Assembly: GCA_033032865.1 (NCBI GenBank)
Contig: JAWHQI010000005.1
Location: forward strand, 5,108,001 to 5,172,000
Length of the DNA: 64,000 bases
Direction of reading: 5' to 3'
DNA from: Dactylorhiza incarnata
Taxonomy: Eukaryota; Streptophyta; Magnoliopsida; Asparagales; Orchidaceae
In this document: one piece after another, positions 1 through 10,346 of the stretch
Position numbering within the stretch: the first letter of the stretch is position 1
Layout: the number at the start of each line of letters is the position of its first letter
Notes under the pieces: generated by a model
Databases searched by the model: none
What the model saw: the letters and a program-made list of their open reading frames with translations, nothing else
Told to the model about the DNA's origin: nothing
Translations under genes and position numbers: made by a program

Positions 1-949
1 CTGATCTTCCCAAACTCCAGCAACACAACTCCAAGCCGCAGACCGCCCGAACACTTTCAGAGGAAGAGGTGATCGCTGCTGCCCGCACTATCCGCAGAAG
101 CTGCACAAGAAGAATTCGATCAGAGACCGCCCGGTCAGAAAACACAGACCGCAAGAAAGACGCGAACTCAGCTTACACTTGGTGTGTTCTACTTGTTGCT
201 ACAGTGGCTCCCTATTTATAGGCGTGAGACCTGATCCAGTCACCACCCTATGAGATAGAGTCACCACCCATCAGACCGCGTGACCAAACCGGTCAACCCG
301 CGATCAGCAGCCGAACTCCTGCTTCATTTTGGTGAACCCGCCAGCTTCACACATCAGCCATGAGAGACCGCTGCTCTCACGGCAGATCGCGACTTCAACG
401 AAGATCGCCAGACCGCCCGAAGCTGTTCACCACCTGTGTTCGCACGAGACCGCGAACACAGTCAGTTCGCCATCAGACCGCGAACTCCTGTCCGCATGCC
501 GATCTCCTCCTGAGACCGCGAACAGCAACCAGCTCGCAAGCCAGCCTCCTCCTGAGACCGCGAGCTGAGACCGCGCGACTAAGACCCTTAGTCCGCGAAC
601 TCTCCCAGAAGGCCCGGTCAGCTATCAGATCGCATCCTGAAGAGAACCTTGATCAAGCTGTGCGGTCACACCAGACCGCCACAGCCTTGAAGAGGACAGC
701 CTGCCACGCGATCACGCACAGACCGCGCGGCTCCTCCTTCAGCAGACTTTGGACCAGACCAATAGTCAACCCGGGAGACCGCGACTAGGCACAGATCATG
801 CCAACCCGCCGATCCAGACCGCCAAGTCGGCAAACTTGCCTGACCGCAGAATCAGACCGTTAGTTCGCGCGAACTCGCCAGACCGCCCGACCTCACCCAG
901 ACCGCCCAGATCCAAAAGCCTCCAAACTTCCACTTCAACAATTTCAACA
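1..949 (-). repeat. 3' LTR of copia A (partial)
   Basis: Matches 5463-6411 base for base with about six differences. It ends at 949 directly against the polypurine tract. In element direction the LTR begins TGTTGAAATTG. The first 343 or so bases of the + strand copy lie outside the window. The sequence is packed with GACCGC motifs. Confidence 0.95.
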
Positions 950-3900
950 CTCCCCCTTGAAGTGGGAAGTTGAAACCAGCCCCAGTAAGCTCCTTAGCCG
1001 TGTGAACGGCCCCTTTGCCAGCGCCTTTGTGAAGATGTCTGCGACATTGTCCGCACTCCGCACATGCCCGACCGAAAGAGATCCCTCCAGCACCTTCTCC
1101 CGTATGAAGTGATGCTCGATCTCGATATGCTTGGTCCTCGCGTGACAAACTGGATTGGTTACCAGTTTGAGAGCACTCTCGTTGTCACCGCGTAGCAGAG
1201 TCGGCTCCCGAACCTCCTTATGGACGTCTCCCACCAACCTCCTAAGCCAGATGGCTTCTTGAGCTGCCAAAGCCGAAGCATTGTATTGCGCTTCCGTGGT
1301 AGAGACTGACACGGAATCTTGTTTCTTGCTGCACCATGAAATAGCTGTGGGGCCCGCCATGAAGACGAATCCAGACGTCGACTTCCGATCATCCGAATCT
1401 CCCCCGTAGTCAGCATCCATGAACCCGTGCACCTTGAAGTCCGCATCCCTCCGGTACAGGAGACCCATGTCCGAGGTCGCCTTGACATACTTCAGAATGT
1501 TCTTGGCCGCTAGCAGATGAGGTACCCGTGGCTCCGCCATATATCGACTCACTCTGCCAACTGCATATGCAATATCCGGCCTCGTGATCGTCAGATAAAT
1601 CAAGCTCCCAACTAGAGCTCGGAACACCAACGGATCTTGCATGATCCTCCCCTCATCCTTCCGAAGCTTCATAGCTTTATCCAGAGGTGTGGAAGTGCAC
1701 TTCCCTTCCTTCATGCCGAATCGCTCCACGATTCGCTCCGCATAGCCGGCCTGGGTCACCAGCACTCCACCTTCCTTCCTCTGCACCTCAAGTCCAAGGA
1801 AATGGTGAAGCTCACCTAAGTCCTTCATCTCGAACCTGATAGACAGCTCGGCCCGAAGCTGCGCTACCTCCTCCTTCGAGTTCCCCGTCACGATCATATC
1901 GTCGACGTAGAGCAGCACGATGACTTGAAGCTCCCCGCTCTTCTTGACGAACAAGCTTGAGTCTGAGTCTGAAGCAACAAATCCACAGAATAGGAGATAT
2001 TCTGCGATCTTCCCGTACCACGCCCTCGGCGCTTGCTTCAACCCATACAGGGCCTTCTTCAGCTTGCAGACATGCTCCGGAAAATCTTCAGACACAAAAC
2101 CTGGTGGCTGAACCATGAAGATGTCCTTGTCAATCTCGTCGTACAAGAAAGCGTTCTTGACGTCGAGCTGCCAAATTTTCCATCCACTGAACGCCGCCAA
2201 GGCAATGATGAACCGAACTGAAGTCATTTTTGCCACCGGACTGAATGTCTCATCATAGTCTTCACCGTATTGCTGCGAGAACCCCCGAGCTACAAGACGA
2301 GCCTTGTAACGCTCGATACTGCCGTCTGCTTTCTTCTTCAGCTTGTAGACCCACTTGCATGTTACAGGAGCGATGCCCTTCGGCTTGGGTACAAGAGACC
2401 AGGTCTCATTCTTCTCGAGAGCTGCCATCTCTTCTTGCATCGCAACATCCCACTCCTTCATGCCTTGGGCCTTCTCAAAGCTAGACGGCTCCCTCTCATC
2501 CAAGGGACCAGCAAAGAAACATGAGACAAAGCTCACTGCGTTTCCTCCTGTATAGCGATCAGGGGCGATGATCGCTCGCTTCGACCTCCTCAGCTCCTTC
2601 CCCTGAACCGCATTATCTCCAGCTGCTTCTTCCCTAGCTCCACTTCCAGACGTGTTAGGAGCATTGCTCCCCCTGCTCCCTGAACCAGAAGCCCCCGTCT
2701 CGGAACTAGAAGGAGATGGACCACCTGGTGACACAGGTAGCTCCACCTGAAGATTTTCCACAGCTTTCTCCGGCACTTCCACCCTGCTTTCTGGTAGCTC
2801 CACACCAGAAGACCCCTTGTAAGATGTCACCTCATCGAACACGACGTCGCGAGATACAACAAATCTCCGCGTCTCCGGGTCCATGCACTTCCACCCTTTC
2901 TTCCTCTCATCGTATCCCACAAAGACTAGCTTCCTAGCCTTCGCTTCTAGCTTTGTCCGAAGAGCATCAGGGATGTGCACGTAACAGGTGGAACCGAACA
3001 CCCGAAGGTGTGCCACGCTTGGCTTATCCTTGAACATCATCTCATGCGGGGTCAACATGTTGATGGGGCTCAGAGGCATCCTGTTGATGACGTAAGCAGC
3101 ACAAGACATTCCCTCCGCCCAGAAGGACTTTGGGATACTCTTGGCATGCAGCCAACACTTGCAGGTCTCCGTCAGATGACGGATCTTCCGCTCTGCAACA
3201 CCGTTCTGCTGTGGAGTATATGCACAAGTAAGCTCCCTCCGGATGCCTGCCTTCCTGCAAAAACTGGAGAACTCAGCAGAGGTGAACTCTCCTCCGTTGT
3301 CCGTCCTCAGCTTCTTGATCCGCAGATTCAGCCGACCTTCCACGAGCTCCTTGAACTCCACAAACTTGGCAAACGCTTCCGCCTTCTCCTTCAGGAAATA
3401 TACCCAGACATATCTGGTGTAATCATCGATCAACACCAGCATATACCTGCTGCCTCCGAGGCTTGGGGTAGCAGTAGGTCCCATCAAGTCACCGTGGATG
3501 CACTCCAACGGCACACTACTCCTTGTCTGCGACTTGTCAAACGGTAGTCGATGAGACTTGCCGAACTGACATCCCGCGCAAACATGACCTTCTCCGCAGG
3601 AAGATAGACTTGGCAGGCCCTTGACCAGACCTCTCACCGCCATAGCTTTCAGCTTGTCCATCCCTACGTGCCCCAACCTCTCATGCCATATAACGGCACC
3701 ATCATTCGTCTTCATCTTGTCGACGTAGGAACTTGTTGATAAAACAAACAAGTCCTTTGCCCGTCTCCCGACATGGACGACCTCGGCCTTTACGGCCTCT
3801 ACATTTCGCAGAAATTTCACTTCTGTCGGGCCGAACAGAACGTGATACCCAGCGTCAACAGCGTTGGTCACGGAGAAGAGGTTTTTCTTCATCCCGGGCA

Positions 3901-5029
3901 CATGATAGACACTCTTCAAGGTAAGTGGCCCTCTATCACTGCCCAAAGAAACAACCCCCACCTTCTCGACTGGATGCACAGTATTATCAGCGGTGATGAT
4001 AGCATTGTTACCTGTATAGGGTTGTGCTGATGAAAGCTTCGACTCATCTCCGGTGAGGTGATGACCACACCCCGAGTCCACGATCCAGTCCTCTTGATAG
4101 TTGATAGTAGCCAAGGCTTCAACCGAAGCCGAGAAGGCTCCTCCCCATCCTCCATCAATGTGCCTGGCCTCCACTTCCACCTTTCCAGCAACATGCCCCG
4201 ATTGAGTAACAACTGGGCATTCCTTCTTGAAGTGCCCAACCTTCCCGCACTTGAAGCATCTCGGACCTTCCCCCTTCTTCTTCCCGTCAGCCTTGGGAGC
4301 ATACCCCCTTTCCTGCTGCCCAGAAGTTGAAGGCCCATAGCCTCCCGCGATCTTTTTCTTCTTCTCCCACTTCTTCTTCTTCCCTGAGAAGAGCACCTCG
4401 CCGTCTCCCCCAGTCACTGACACTCCCGCCATCTGCCTTGCCAGACTTTCCTGCGAAGCTAGCAGATTCTCCAGCTCTAGCAGAGACGGCTGATTTGCCC
4501 ATCCCTGCACTGACGTCACAAAGGCAACATATTCCTTCCGCAGGCCACGGATGATGTGCCTCTTCAGCTTCGCCTCAGAGATAGGCTCATCAGGATCCAG
4601 TGCTGATATCTCAGCGCAGAGGTTCTTCATCTTCAGAAAGAAGTTTGAGATAGAAAGATCACCCTGAGCCGACCTTGCCAGCTCATTCTCCAAGAACTGC
4701 AGCCTCGCCACATTCTTCTTGTTAAACAGCCCATCAAGGGCTCTCCAGATTTCGGCAGCTGATCCACACCCTAAGATGTGATCAAATAGTTCCGGTGAAA
4801 TGGCACGCTTCAAGGTGAACTCGGCTTTAACATTGGTCTTTCTCCACGCCCTCACAGCCGGACCATTATCACCTGCTTCCGTTGCTTTCACCTCTTCTGT
4901 TTCATCTCCTCCTACCACCTCCCAGAGGTCCTCACCCAGAAGATAGCTCTGCATACACGACTTCCACTTCTTGAAGTTAGTCGATGTAAGCATCTCAATA
5001 CCAAGACCTCTTGCAAAACCACCTTCCAT
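944..5029 (-). CDS. Gag-Pol polyprotein, Ty1/copia (intact frame)
   Basis: A 1361-residue uninterrupted polyprotein with copia order gag, protease, integrase, RT, RNase H. Gag (about 10-200) is the plant copia type. A CCHC zinc knuckle lies at C258-C261-H266-C271. The protease motif is DSG at 318-320. Integrase has H449, H454, C484, C487 and the DD35E triad D514, D577, E613. RT carries YVDD at 1041-1044. RNase H has D1205 and D1282, but the position normally Glu in the copia motif (EAEY) is Gln at 1248 (EAQY), which probably removes a metal-binding carboxylate. The start ATG is about 75 bp downstream of the PBS. The stop TGA lies inside the first six bases of the 3' LTR (TGTTGA). All proteins are made from one frame, as is usual for plant copia. 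The lineage within copia is not assigned. Confidence 0.95.
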   Translation of the reverse strand: MEGGFARGLGIEMLTSTNFKKWKSCMQSYLLGEDLWEVVGGDETEEVKATEAGDNGPAVRAWRKTNVKAEFTLKRAISPELFDHILGCGSAAEIWRALDGLFNKKNVARLQFLENELARSAQGDLSISNFFLKMKNLCAEISALDPDEPISEAKLKRHIIRGLRKEYVAFVTSVQGWANQPSLLELENLLASQESLARQMAGVSVTGGDGEVLFSGKKKKWEKKKKIAGGYGPSTSGQQERGYAPKADGKKKGEGPRCFKCGKVGHFKKECPVVTQSGHVAGKVEVEARHIDGGWGGAFSASVEALATINYQEDWIVDSGCGHHLTGDESKLSSAQPYTGNNAIITADNTVHPVEKVGVVSLGSDRGPLTLKSVYHVPGMKKNLFSVTNAVDAGYHVLFGPTEVKFLRNVEAVKAEVVHVGRRAKDLFVLSTSSYVDKMKTNDGAVIWHERLGHVGMDKLKAMAVRGLVKGLPSLSSCGEGHVCAGCQFGKSHRLPFDKSQTRSSVPLECIHGDLMGPTATPSLGGSRYMLVLIDDYTRYVWVYFLKEKAEAFAKFVEFKELVEGRLNLRIKKLRTDNGGEFTSAEFSSFCRKAGIRRELTCAYTPQQNGVAERKIRHLTETCKCWLHAKSIPKSFWAEGMSCAAYVINRMPLSPINMLTPHEMMFKDKPSVAHLRVFGSTCYVHIPDALRTKLEAKARKLVFVGYDERKKGWKCMDPETRRFVVSRDVVFDEVTSYKGSSGVELPESRVEVPEKAVENLQVELPVSPGGPSPSSSETGASGSGSRGSNAPNTSGSGAREEAAGDNAVQGKELRRSKRAIIAPDRYTGGNAVSFVSCFFAGPLDEREPSSFEKAQGMKEWDVAMQEEMAALEKNETWSLVPKPKGIAPVTCKWVYKLKKKADGSIERYKARLVARGFSQQYGEDYDETFSPVAKMTSVRFIIALAAFSGWKIWQLDVKNAFLYDEIDKDIFMVQPPGFVSEDFPEHVCKLKKALYGLKQAPRAWYGKIAEYLLFCGFVASDSDSSLFVKKSGELQVIVLLYVDDMIVTGNSKEEVAQLRAELSIRFEMKDLGELHHFLGLEVQRKEGGVLVTQAGYAERIVERFGMKEGKCTSTPLDKAMKLRKDEGRIMQDPLVFRALVGSLIYLTITRPDIAYAVGRVSRYMAEPRVPHLLAAKNILKYVKATSDMGLLYRRDADFKVHGFMDADYGGDSDDRKSTSGFVFMAGPTAISWCSKKQDSVSVSTTEAQYNASALAAQEAIWLRRLVGDVHKEVREPTLLRGDNESALKLVTNPVCHARTKHIEIEHHFIREKVLEGSLSVGHVRSADNVADIFTKALAKGPFTRLRSLLGLVSTSHFKGEC
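950..962 (-). promoter_or_regulatory. Polypurine tract of copia A
   Basis: In element direction a purine run ending AAGGGGGAG sits directly before the 3' LTR start TGTTG. It primes plus-strand DNA synthesis in LTR retrotransposons. It overlaps the end of the gag-pol frame. Confidence 0.85.
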
Positions 5030-5105
5030 TGCTCTTCCTCTGGTTCCTTCTTCACAAAGGCGATGGCTACTCTAAGTTATTCACTGCTCTTTCAACTCCA
5101 ACCTC

Positions 5106-5117
5106 CCTCTGATACCA
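5106..5117 (-). promoter_or_regulatory. Primer-binding site of copia A (initiator tRNA-Met type)
   Basis: On the minus strand reads TGGTATCAGAGG, the usual plant PBS complementary to initiator tRNA-Met. It lies two bases from the LTR end at 5120. Confidence 0.9.
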
Positions 5118-5119
5118 AG

Positions 5120-6411
5120 TGAAATTTTTCCGGACCTTGTGAGAGCAAGCAGGAATAACAACTAGAGTTACAAGCCAAAACAACCAGAAACAATTTGGGG
5201 CAAACAATTGATCTTTATTGATTTTCTAACTTCAGTTACAGGGCAAGACATGCTTGACGAGACATGATTTCGTCAGCACAACACTCCAGAACCAATACAG
5301 AGAAGAATACTGAAAGACTTCAGACCGCACAACCCGCGCGACCTCTCTTGCACAGACCGCGCGATCTCCCTTGCGATCTCCTCCTGTTGCTAGACCGCAA
5401 CACCCTGCCGACCTCAGACCACCACCAAACCGCTGCACAGACCGCTCCCTTCTTTCGACCTCCTGATCTTCCCAAACTCCAGCAACACAACTCCAAGCCG
5501 CAGACCGCCCGAACACTTTCAGAGGAAGAGGTGATCGCTGCTGCCCGCACTATCCGCAGAAGCTGCACAAGAAGAATTCGATCAGAGACCGCCCGGTCAG
5601 AAAACACAGACCACAAGAAAGACGCGAACTCAGCTTACACTTGGTGTGTTCTACTTGTTGCTACAGTGGCTCCCTATTTATAGGCGTGAGACCTGATCCA
5701 GTCACCACCCTATGAGATAGAGTCACCACCCATCAGACCGCGTGACCAAACCGGTCAACCCGCGATCAGCAGCCAAACTCCTGCTTCATTTTGGTGAACC
5801 CGCCAGCTTCACACATCAGCCATGAGAGACCGCTGATCTCACGGCAGATCGCGACTTCAACGAAGATCGCCAGACCGCCCGAAGCTATTCACCACCTGTG
5901 TTCGCACGAGACCGCGAACACAGTCAGTTCGCCATCAGACCGCGAACTCCTGTCCGCATGCCGATCTCCTCCTGAGACCGCGAACAGCAACCAGCTCGCA
6001 AGCCAGCCTCCTCCTGAGACCGCGAGCTGAGACCGCGCGACTAAGACCCTTAGTCCGCGAACTCTCCCAGAAGGCCCGGTCAGCTATCAGACCGCATCCT
6101 GAAGAGAACCTTGATCAAGCTGTGCGGTCACACCAGACCGCCACAGCCTTGAAGAGGACAGCCTGCCACGCGATCACGCACAGACCGCGCGGCTCCTCCT
6201 TCAGCAGACTTTGGACCAGACCAACAGTCAACCCGGGAGACCGCGACTAGGCACAGATCATGCCAACCCGCCGATCCAGACCGCCAAGTCGGCAAACTTG
6301 CCTGACCGCAGAATCAGACCGTTAGTTCGCGCGAACTCGCCAGACCGCCCGACCTCACCCAGACCGCCCAGATCCAAAAGCCTCCAAACTTCCACTTCAA
6401 CAATTTCAACA
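5120..6411 (-). repeat. 5' LTR of copia A (1292 bp)
   Basis: Bounded by TG at 5120 (beside the PBS) and CA at 6411. A TATA-like box (CTATAAATAG on the minus strand) lies at 5674-5683. More than 20 copies of GACCGC (GCGGTC in element direction) are scattered from about 5320 to 6365, both upstream of the TATA box in U3 and downstream of it. No long tandem unit is visible; spacing is irregular. Confidence 0.93.
5674..5683 (-). promoter_or_regulatory. TATA box of copia A 5' LTR
   Basis: CTATAAATAG on the minus strand, about 730 bp from the U3 start. It is a good match to a plant TATA element and is duplicated at about 212-221 in the 3' LTR. Confidence 0.7.
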
Positions 6412-6510
6412 CTCATGGTCCCGTAAGGTACTCCTATGTGGAAAACTCTTTAACGCGATCTGAACAAGCTAAACCTCAACAAGAATGCTAACCTCCCTCT
6501 GATACCAAAT
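6412..6510 (-). mobile_element. Interior remnant and PBS of gypsy element G1
   Basis: A short stretch of untranslated leader between copia A and a gypsy LTR. It contains a minus-strand PBS of the tRNA-Met type (TGGTATCAGAG, 6497-6507) three bases from the LTR start at 6511. The rest of the G1 interior would lie to the left of copia A, outside the window. Confidence 0.8.
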
Positions 6511-8397
6511 TGTAACACCTCCCCTGCAATGACTATATAATATAGGTCCGGCCGGGACCCCACAGTATATAATCGCCACAACTTTAGTATTAAAATGTGA
6601 TAAAGATCTAACCAACACATAACTCAGAACCAACACAACAGAAATATTAAATAAACCACCAAAGTTGTCCATATCTACATAAGAGTACCACAACCTTAAG
6701 GCCTTACAAAACCCATACTCAAGTCAAACAAACAGGCCATATAAAATGTCCAAAAGATCATCACAGTCCTAAGCTACCTCAGCATGCAAGCCGAAACAAG
6801 TAAAGACATCATAGCCAAGCAAGAAAGCAGGAAAAGTGCACTTCATGAAGCTTAGACCTTTTTGGCCGGCGAGCTAGGTCCAGCATGCGATCCTTGCCCT
6901 ACATCCAAATCACAAAGAGTGGTATAACGAGGGTCAGCTTTGGCTGACCAACAATGGTGTAAGAACACCCCTCCTCCCGGCCGTCCTAGCGGACCCTAGG
7001 GAACTACATCACCCTACAATTCAGCACTTCGTATGCAAATGTAATTAACAGTAATAACATAAAAACGACAGGCATGAGTGTCACAATCGTCATCCATGTT
7101 TCTATGTTGAGCAATGAAAGTAAGGGGATCTAGCAATGCAGCTTGTATGCAAACCTGGATTTCACCCAAGGCACCCTATAGCGTGTATGCTTCTAACACA
7201 TCAACATACATCATCAATTCACAACAAACCAAGGGTACTTACCATTTCCCCACGGGCATGCAAGCCCAAGGCCAAGAACTCCACTGAGACCTCACCCCTT
7301 ATATGGCTCATCTTGCCAACGGGCGCATCAGCATACTTGTTCTCCGCACAATCACTAAGCCAAAAACCAAGAACTCCACTGAGACTTGACCCCTTACATG
7401 GCTCATCTGGCCAACGAGCGCATCAACATACTTGTTCTCGTCAGTTAGCCCAAAAGGGGACTTGTCTTGCCGGGACACTCTCCCCACATGAATCCAAGCA
7501 TTCACAGGCTAGCTAGCCGACCACAAAGACAAAGTCACACATTCACATACAAGCGGATTCACAAGCCATTCATCACCCATACAAGTTACCCTTTCCAAAC
7601 CACTGTTCTTTCTCACACGAAACATAAAGGCAACGCATACGACGTTTTCGCCGTCATCGGATTTCTAACACCCACAATGCATAATCCACTAACGGAGCGG
7701 ATCTCTAGTGAAAAATCATGATTGGGATGGACTCACTCAACCCGATGGTTCTTCTTGAACCAAGGCGACCCAAACCCCTCTCATTTGAGAGATCCGGTGC
7801 CAGAAAGTTTAGAAAAGAGAAGGTAAAAGCAAAGATGCCATGCACGCATCCTAAAACCGGGAGGAGAGATGTCGTTACCCTAAGAGTTCTCTTCCTCGCC
7901 ATGGATCGATTGAAAGTCACGGATAGAAAGAAGCACCTTCTAGTCCTCTCCACGGATCTGGTCTCGGATCGGCGTACAGAGCTCCGGTGCTCCAACAATG
8001 GAAGATCTAACCTTCTTCTTCCTCCAAACCCTCCTCCTTTCCTTAGCCTCCAAAAGCACCCAAAAGACTTAATCCCATGAGAATAGAACTTCTCTGCCCT
8101 ATTTAGAGCCTTAAGACGCACTTATCTGAACCTTAGGATCAAGATCTAAGAATATGGGACGTCCAGGAAACAACACTTATGGAACTAGTTCCGTCGACAA
8201 GCGCTGGCGCTAGCGCTACCGCCTGCGCTAGCTACTCGATGAAAACCCCTCGACGAAGAACAACTCATCATCCAGACGGAACTACATTACCCTACGAAAC
8301 GCTACCGCCTGGCGCTAGCGCTACTGCCTGCGCTAGCTCTTCGACGAATTCCCTTCGACGAACCCACCTCGACGAATTCAACTTGACGAACACCGCC
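6511..8397 (-). repeat. Gypsy LTR, G1 (truncated)
   Basis: Starts TGTAACACC directly after a PBS, so it is the 5' LTR of a minus-strand element. Start and general layout resemble the G3 LTR at 30244-32432, including a shared stretch around 'cctaaaaccgggagga' (7849) and 'cctaagaccgggagga' (31764). Near its right end (8190-8395) it carries CpG-rich motifs: gcgctagcgctaccgcc type at 8201-8232 and 8301-8338, and repeated ctcgacga. It breaks off at about 8397 where copia B1 gag sequence begins. No coding potential was recognised. Confidence 0.75.
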
Positions 8398-8532
8398 GAC
8401 ACAAGAGGACATTATAGATGTCTTCATCAATGAACTCATATAGAGCCTTATTCTGGCCTTCCAAAGTGTGGACTTATTCAAGTTACACACTGGGGGTCTT
8501 ATAGAAGCATAATCCTTAGAAATCATTGTCAT
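8398..8532 (-). pseudogene. Truncated copia gag start (copia B1)
   Basis: The first ~45 codons of a copia gag. The minus-strand reading contains KDYASIRPPVCNL, which matches the gag start of copia B3 (KDYASTRPPICNL). A one-base frameshift follows near 8440, and homology stops at about 8397 at the junction with gypsy LTR sequence. It is a broken remnant; the rest of the element is missing. Confidence 0.8.
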
Positions 8533-8612
8533 TATAAGAAATATTTGAAATAATGAAATAAGTGTAGGAGGTCTTTTTGATCAAGGTGTTAACCTTAAAA
8601 TGATCAACCTCC

Positions 8613-8623
8613 CTCTGATACCA
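8613..8623 (-). promoter_or_regulatory. PBS of copia B1
   Basis: TGGTATCAGAG on the minus strand, two bases from the LTR end at 8626. Complementary to initiator tRNA-Met. Confidence 0.85.
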
Positions 8624-8625
8624 AT

Positions 8626-10346
8626 TGAAACTGCACAGTGTGCCTCTGAGTATACTCTAGAGGGGGGGGGGGGGGGGGGGGGGGGTGAATAGAGTTTTAA
8701 AATTTCTATCCTATTTGTGCAAATACAATAAAAACACTATGTATTATGCTCCAACAATTCCACACACAGAATAAAACTAGTGCTGTAAAGTAAAGCAGGA
8801 AAACAGTAAATTAAATGGGACGGCACATTAAATCAAAACACAAAGACACAAAGATTTTATAGGGGTTCCCCAAAATGTGGGTAGTGCTCTCTTCTACCAC
8901 CTAGTAGGAATGCACCACCTAGAACCAACCATATCTTTTGACAAGGAGACACTTAGAACCATTGATCTTTTGATAAGGAGATCATGAACCAACCATATCT
9001 TTTGATAAGAAAATCTTGAACCAACTAGATCTTTTGATAAGGTGATCTTGAACCACTGAATCCTTTGGAAGAGAGATTCTTAAAACTCTTTTATAGTTGA
9101 GAATGCGAAGGAGAAAGAAGAAGGGGGAGGAAGAAGAATTCGTTCTCAGAATTCTTATGAAGCTTGTCTCAAGAACATCTTTTATATTCTTTCACTGGAT
9201 CTGCTGATGATGAACTCCTGCTTAAGGTTGTGATGATTTGCAGGAGCTATGATTGTCAGATCCTTTATCTTCCTTTTGATTGAACTCTGGCTACTATGTA
9301 ATATTTATGATGAGTAGCCTTCAGTTTTTCTGTTCAAAGAGACGGGGTGCAGTGCTTGTTTCTTCACTATGTTTTCTCGATTAGGGTTCCAGGAGGAAGA
9401 AGAAGAAGTGGAAGCCCTAATTCAAAAACTTCAGTCGATTGTGATGAATGCTCTAGTCTTTCTCTGTCTTCTCCTACCTTTTATTTCCCCTCTTCAATTT
9501 GAATTTATTTCCTTTTCTGGTAGGTCCTAAAAAGGTATTTTGCTTGAACAATTTCTCTTTCTTTCCTTCTTTAATTCACGACCCGTACACCAACTGTAAG
9601 CTTGTTTCCAAGAAAGCTTTTCTTTCCTCTTTTAATTCTTCTTTCTATTTGAGGCAATAATTAAGCTGTTGGAGAACGGTCTTCAATATTGTAGGCCATG
9701 ATAGAGGGTCCAAAATGACAACTGAAATGGTTTCCTTTTCAGACTGTATTCGATGTAACGTCGAGTTCTCTTCCTCTCGTATAGATGCACTTTCGATTCC
9801 TTGTAAGAGCAACTTCGAATTCATGCTTGCTCTGATTGAAGTTTGCTTGTCGACATTGTGTCGATATCTTATCGACGTGACCATCGAGATGAGAGCTTGA
9901 CTTTGAACTTCATCATCTGCGTCGAATTGTAGTTGACGTTGCATCGACTTCAGATGGCTTTGACAAATACTTCCTTCTGCGTTGAGTGGAAGTAGAAGCT
10001 GCGTCGACTTCTCATGATACTTCAACATGACCATGGCCTCTACGTCGATATCCCTTAGAGGTAGCATCAACTTGAATTACTTCGACAGAAGGTTGAGTTG
10101 CTTGGACTTCTAGTCTAAGTAGCGTCGACATCCATTCGATGTTGCGTCAATTTCTATTCGACGCAAATATTAACTCTGCCCAAATTGTGCATCTTTTGAT
10201 ATGGTTTTGACACCCTAGGTTGAGTGTGACATCCTAAGACATCTATTGACCACATTACCCTCACTATACAATGGGTAATTCAACCTAAGAGATAAAATCA
10301 CTTTTTAGATAATTTGTTAAGTTAATCAAATGAGTTTTTCCCAACA
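8626..10346 (-). repeat. 5' LTR of copia B1 (1721 bp)
   Basis: Bounded by TG beside the PBS and CA at 10346 (element start TGTTGGGAAAAAC). It is homologous in its first few hundred bases to the copia B2 LTR. An uninterrupted run of 24 G lies at 8662-8685, in the place where related LTRs carry shorter G tracts. A cluster of GTCGA/TCGAC motifs spans about 9755-10160 in U3. No TSD partner was found, consistent with the element being truncated. Confidence 0.85.

Larger units (their letters stand above)
1..6411 (-). mobile_element. Ty1/copia LTR retrotransposon, copia A (3' LTR cut by window edge)
   Basis: A nearly complete minus-strand element. The order in its own direction is 5' LTR (5120-6411), PBS (5106-5117), gag-pol (944-5029), PPT (about 950-962) and 3' LTR (1-949, missing its last ~343 bp). 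The LTR copies are collinear with a constant offset of 5462 and I saw about six substitutions in 949 bp, so insertion was recent. The outer right boundary is at 6411, followed by ctcat as the presumed target-site duplication; its partner lies outside the window. The element interrupts the interior of an older gypsy element whose PBS is at 6497-6507. Integrity and LTR identity suggest a recently active family, although the RNase H substitution noted under the CDS may disable this copy. Confidence 0.95.

Noticed and set aside
360..788. Plus-strand ORF of 142 codons in copia A 3' LTR, and its copies in the other LTR
   Set aside because: Arg/Pro-rich reading of the GACCGC motif cluster on the antisense strand of an LTR; no gene context, and the frame differs between the two LTR copies.
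2975..3547. Plus-strand ORF of 190 codons
   Set aside because: Antisense shadow of the integrase part of copia A Gag-Pol.
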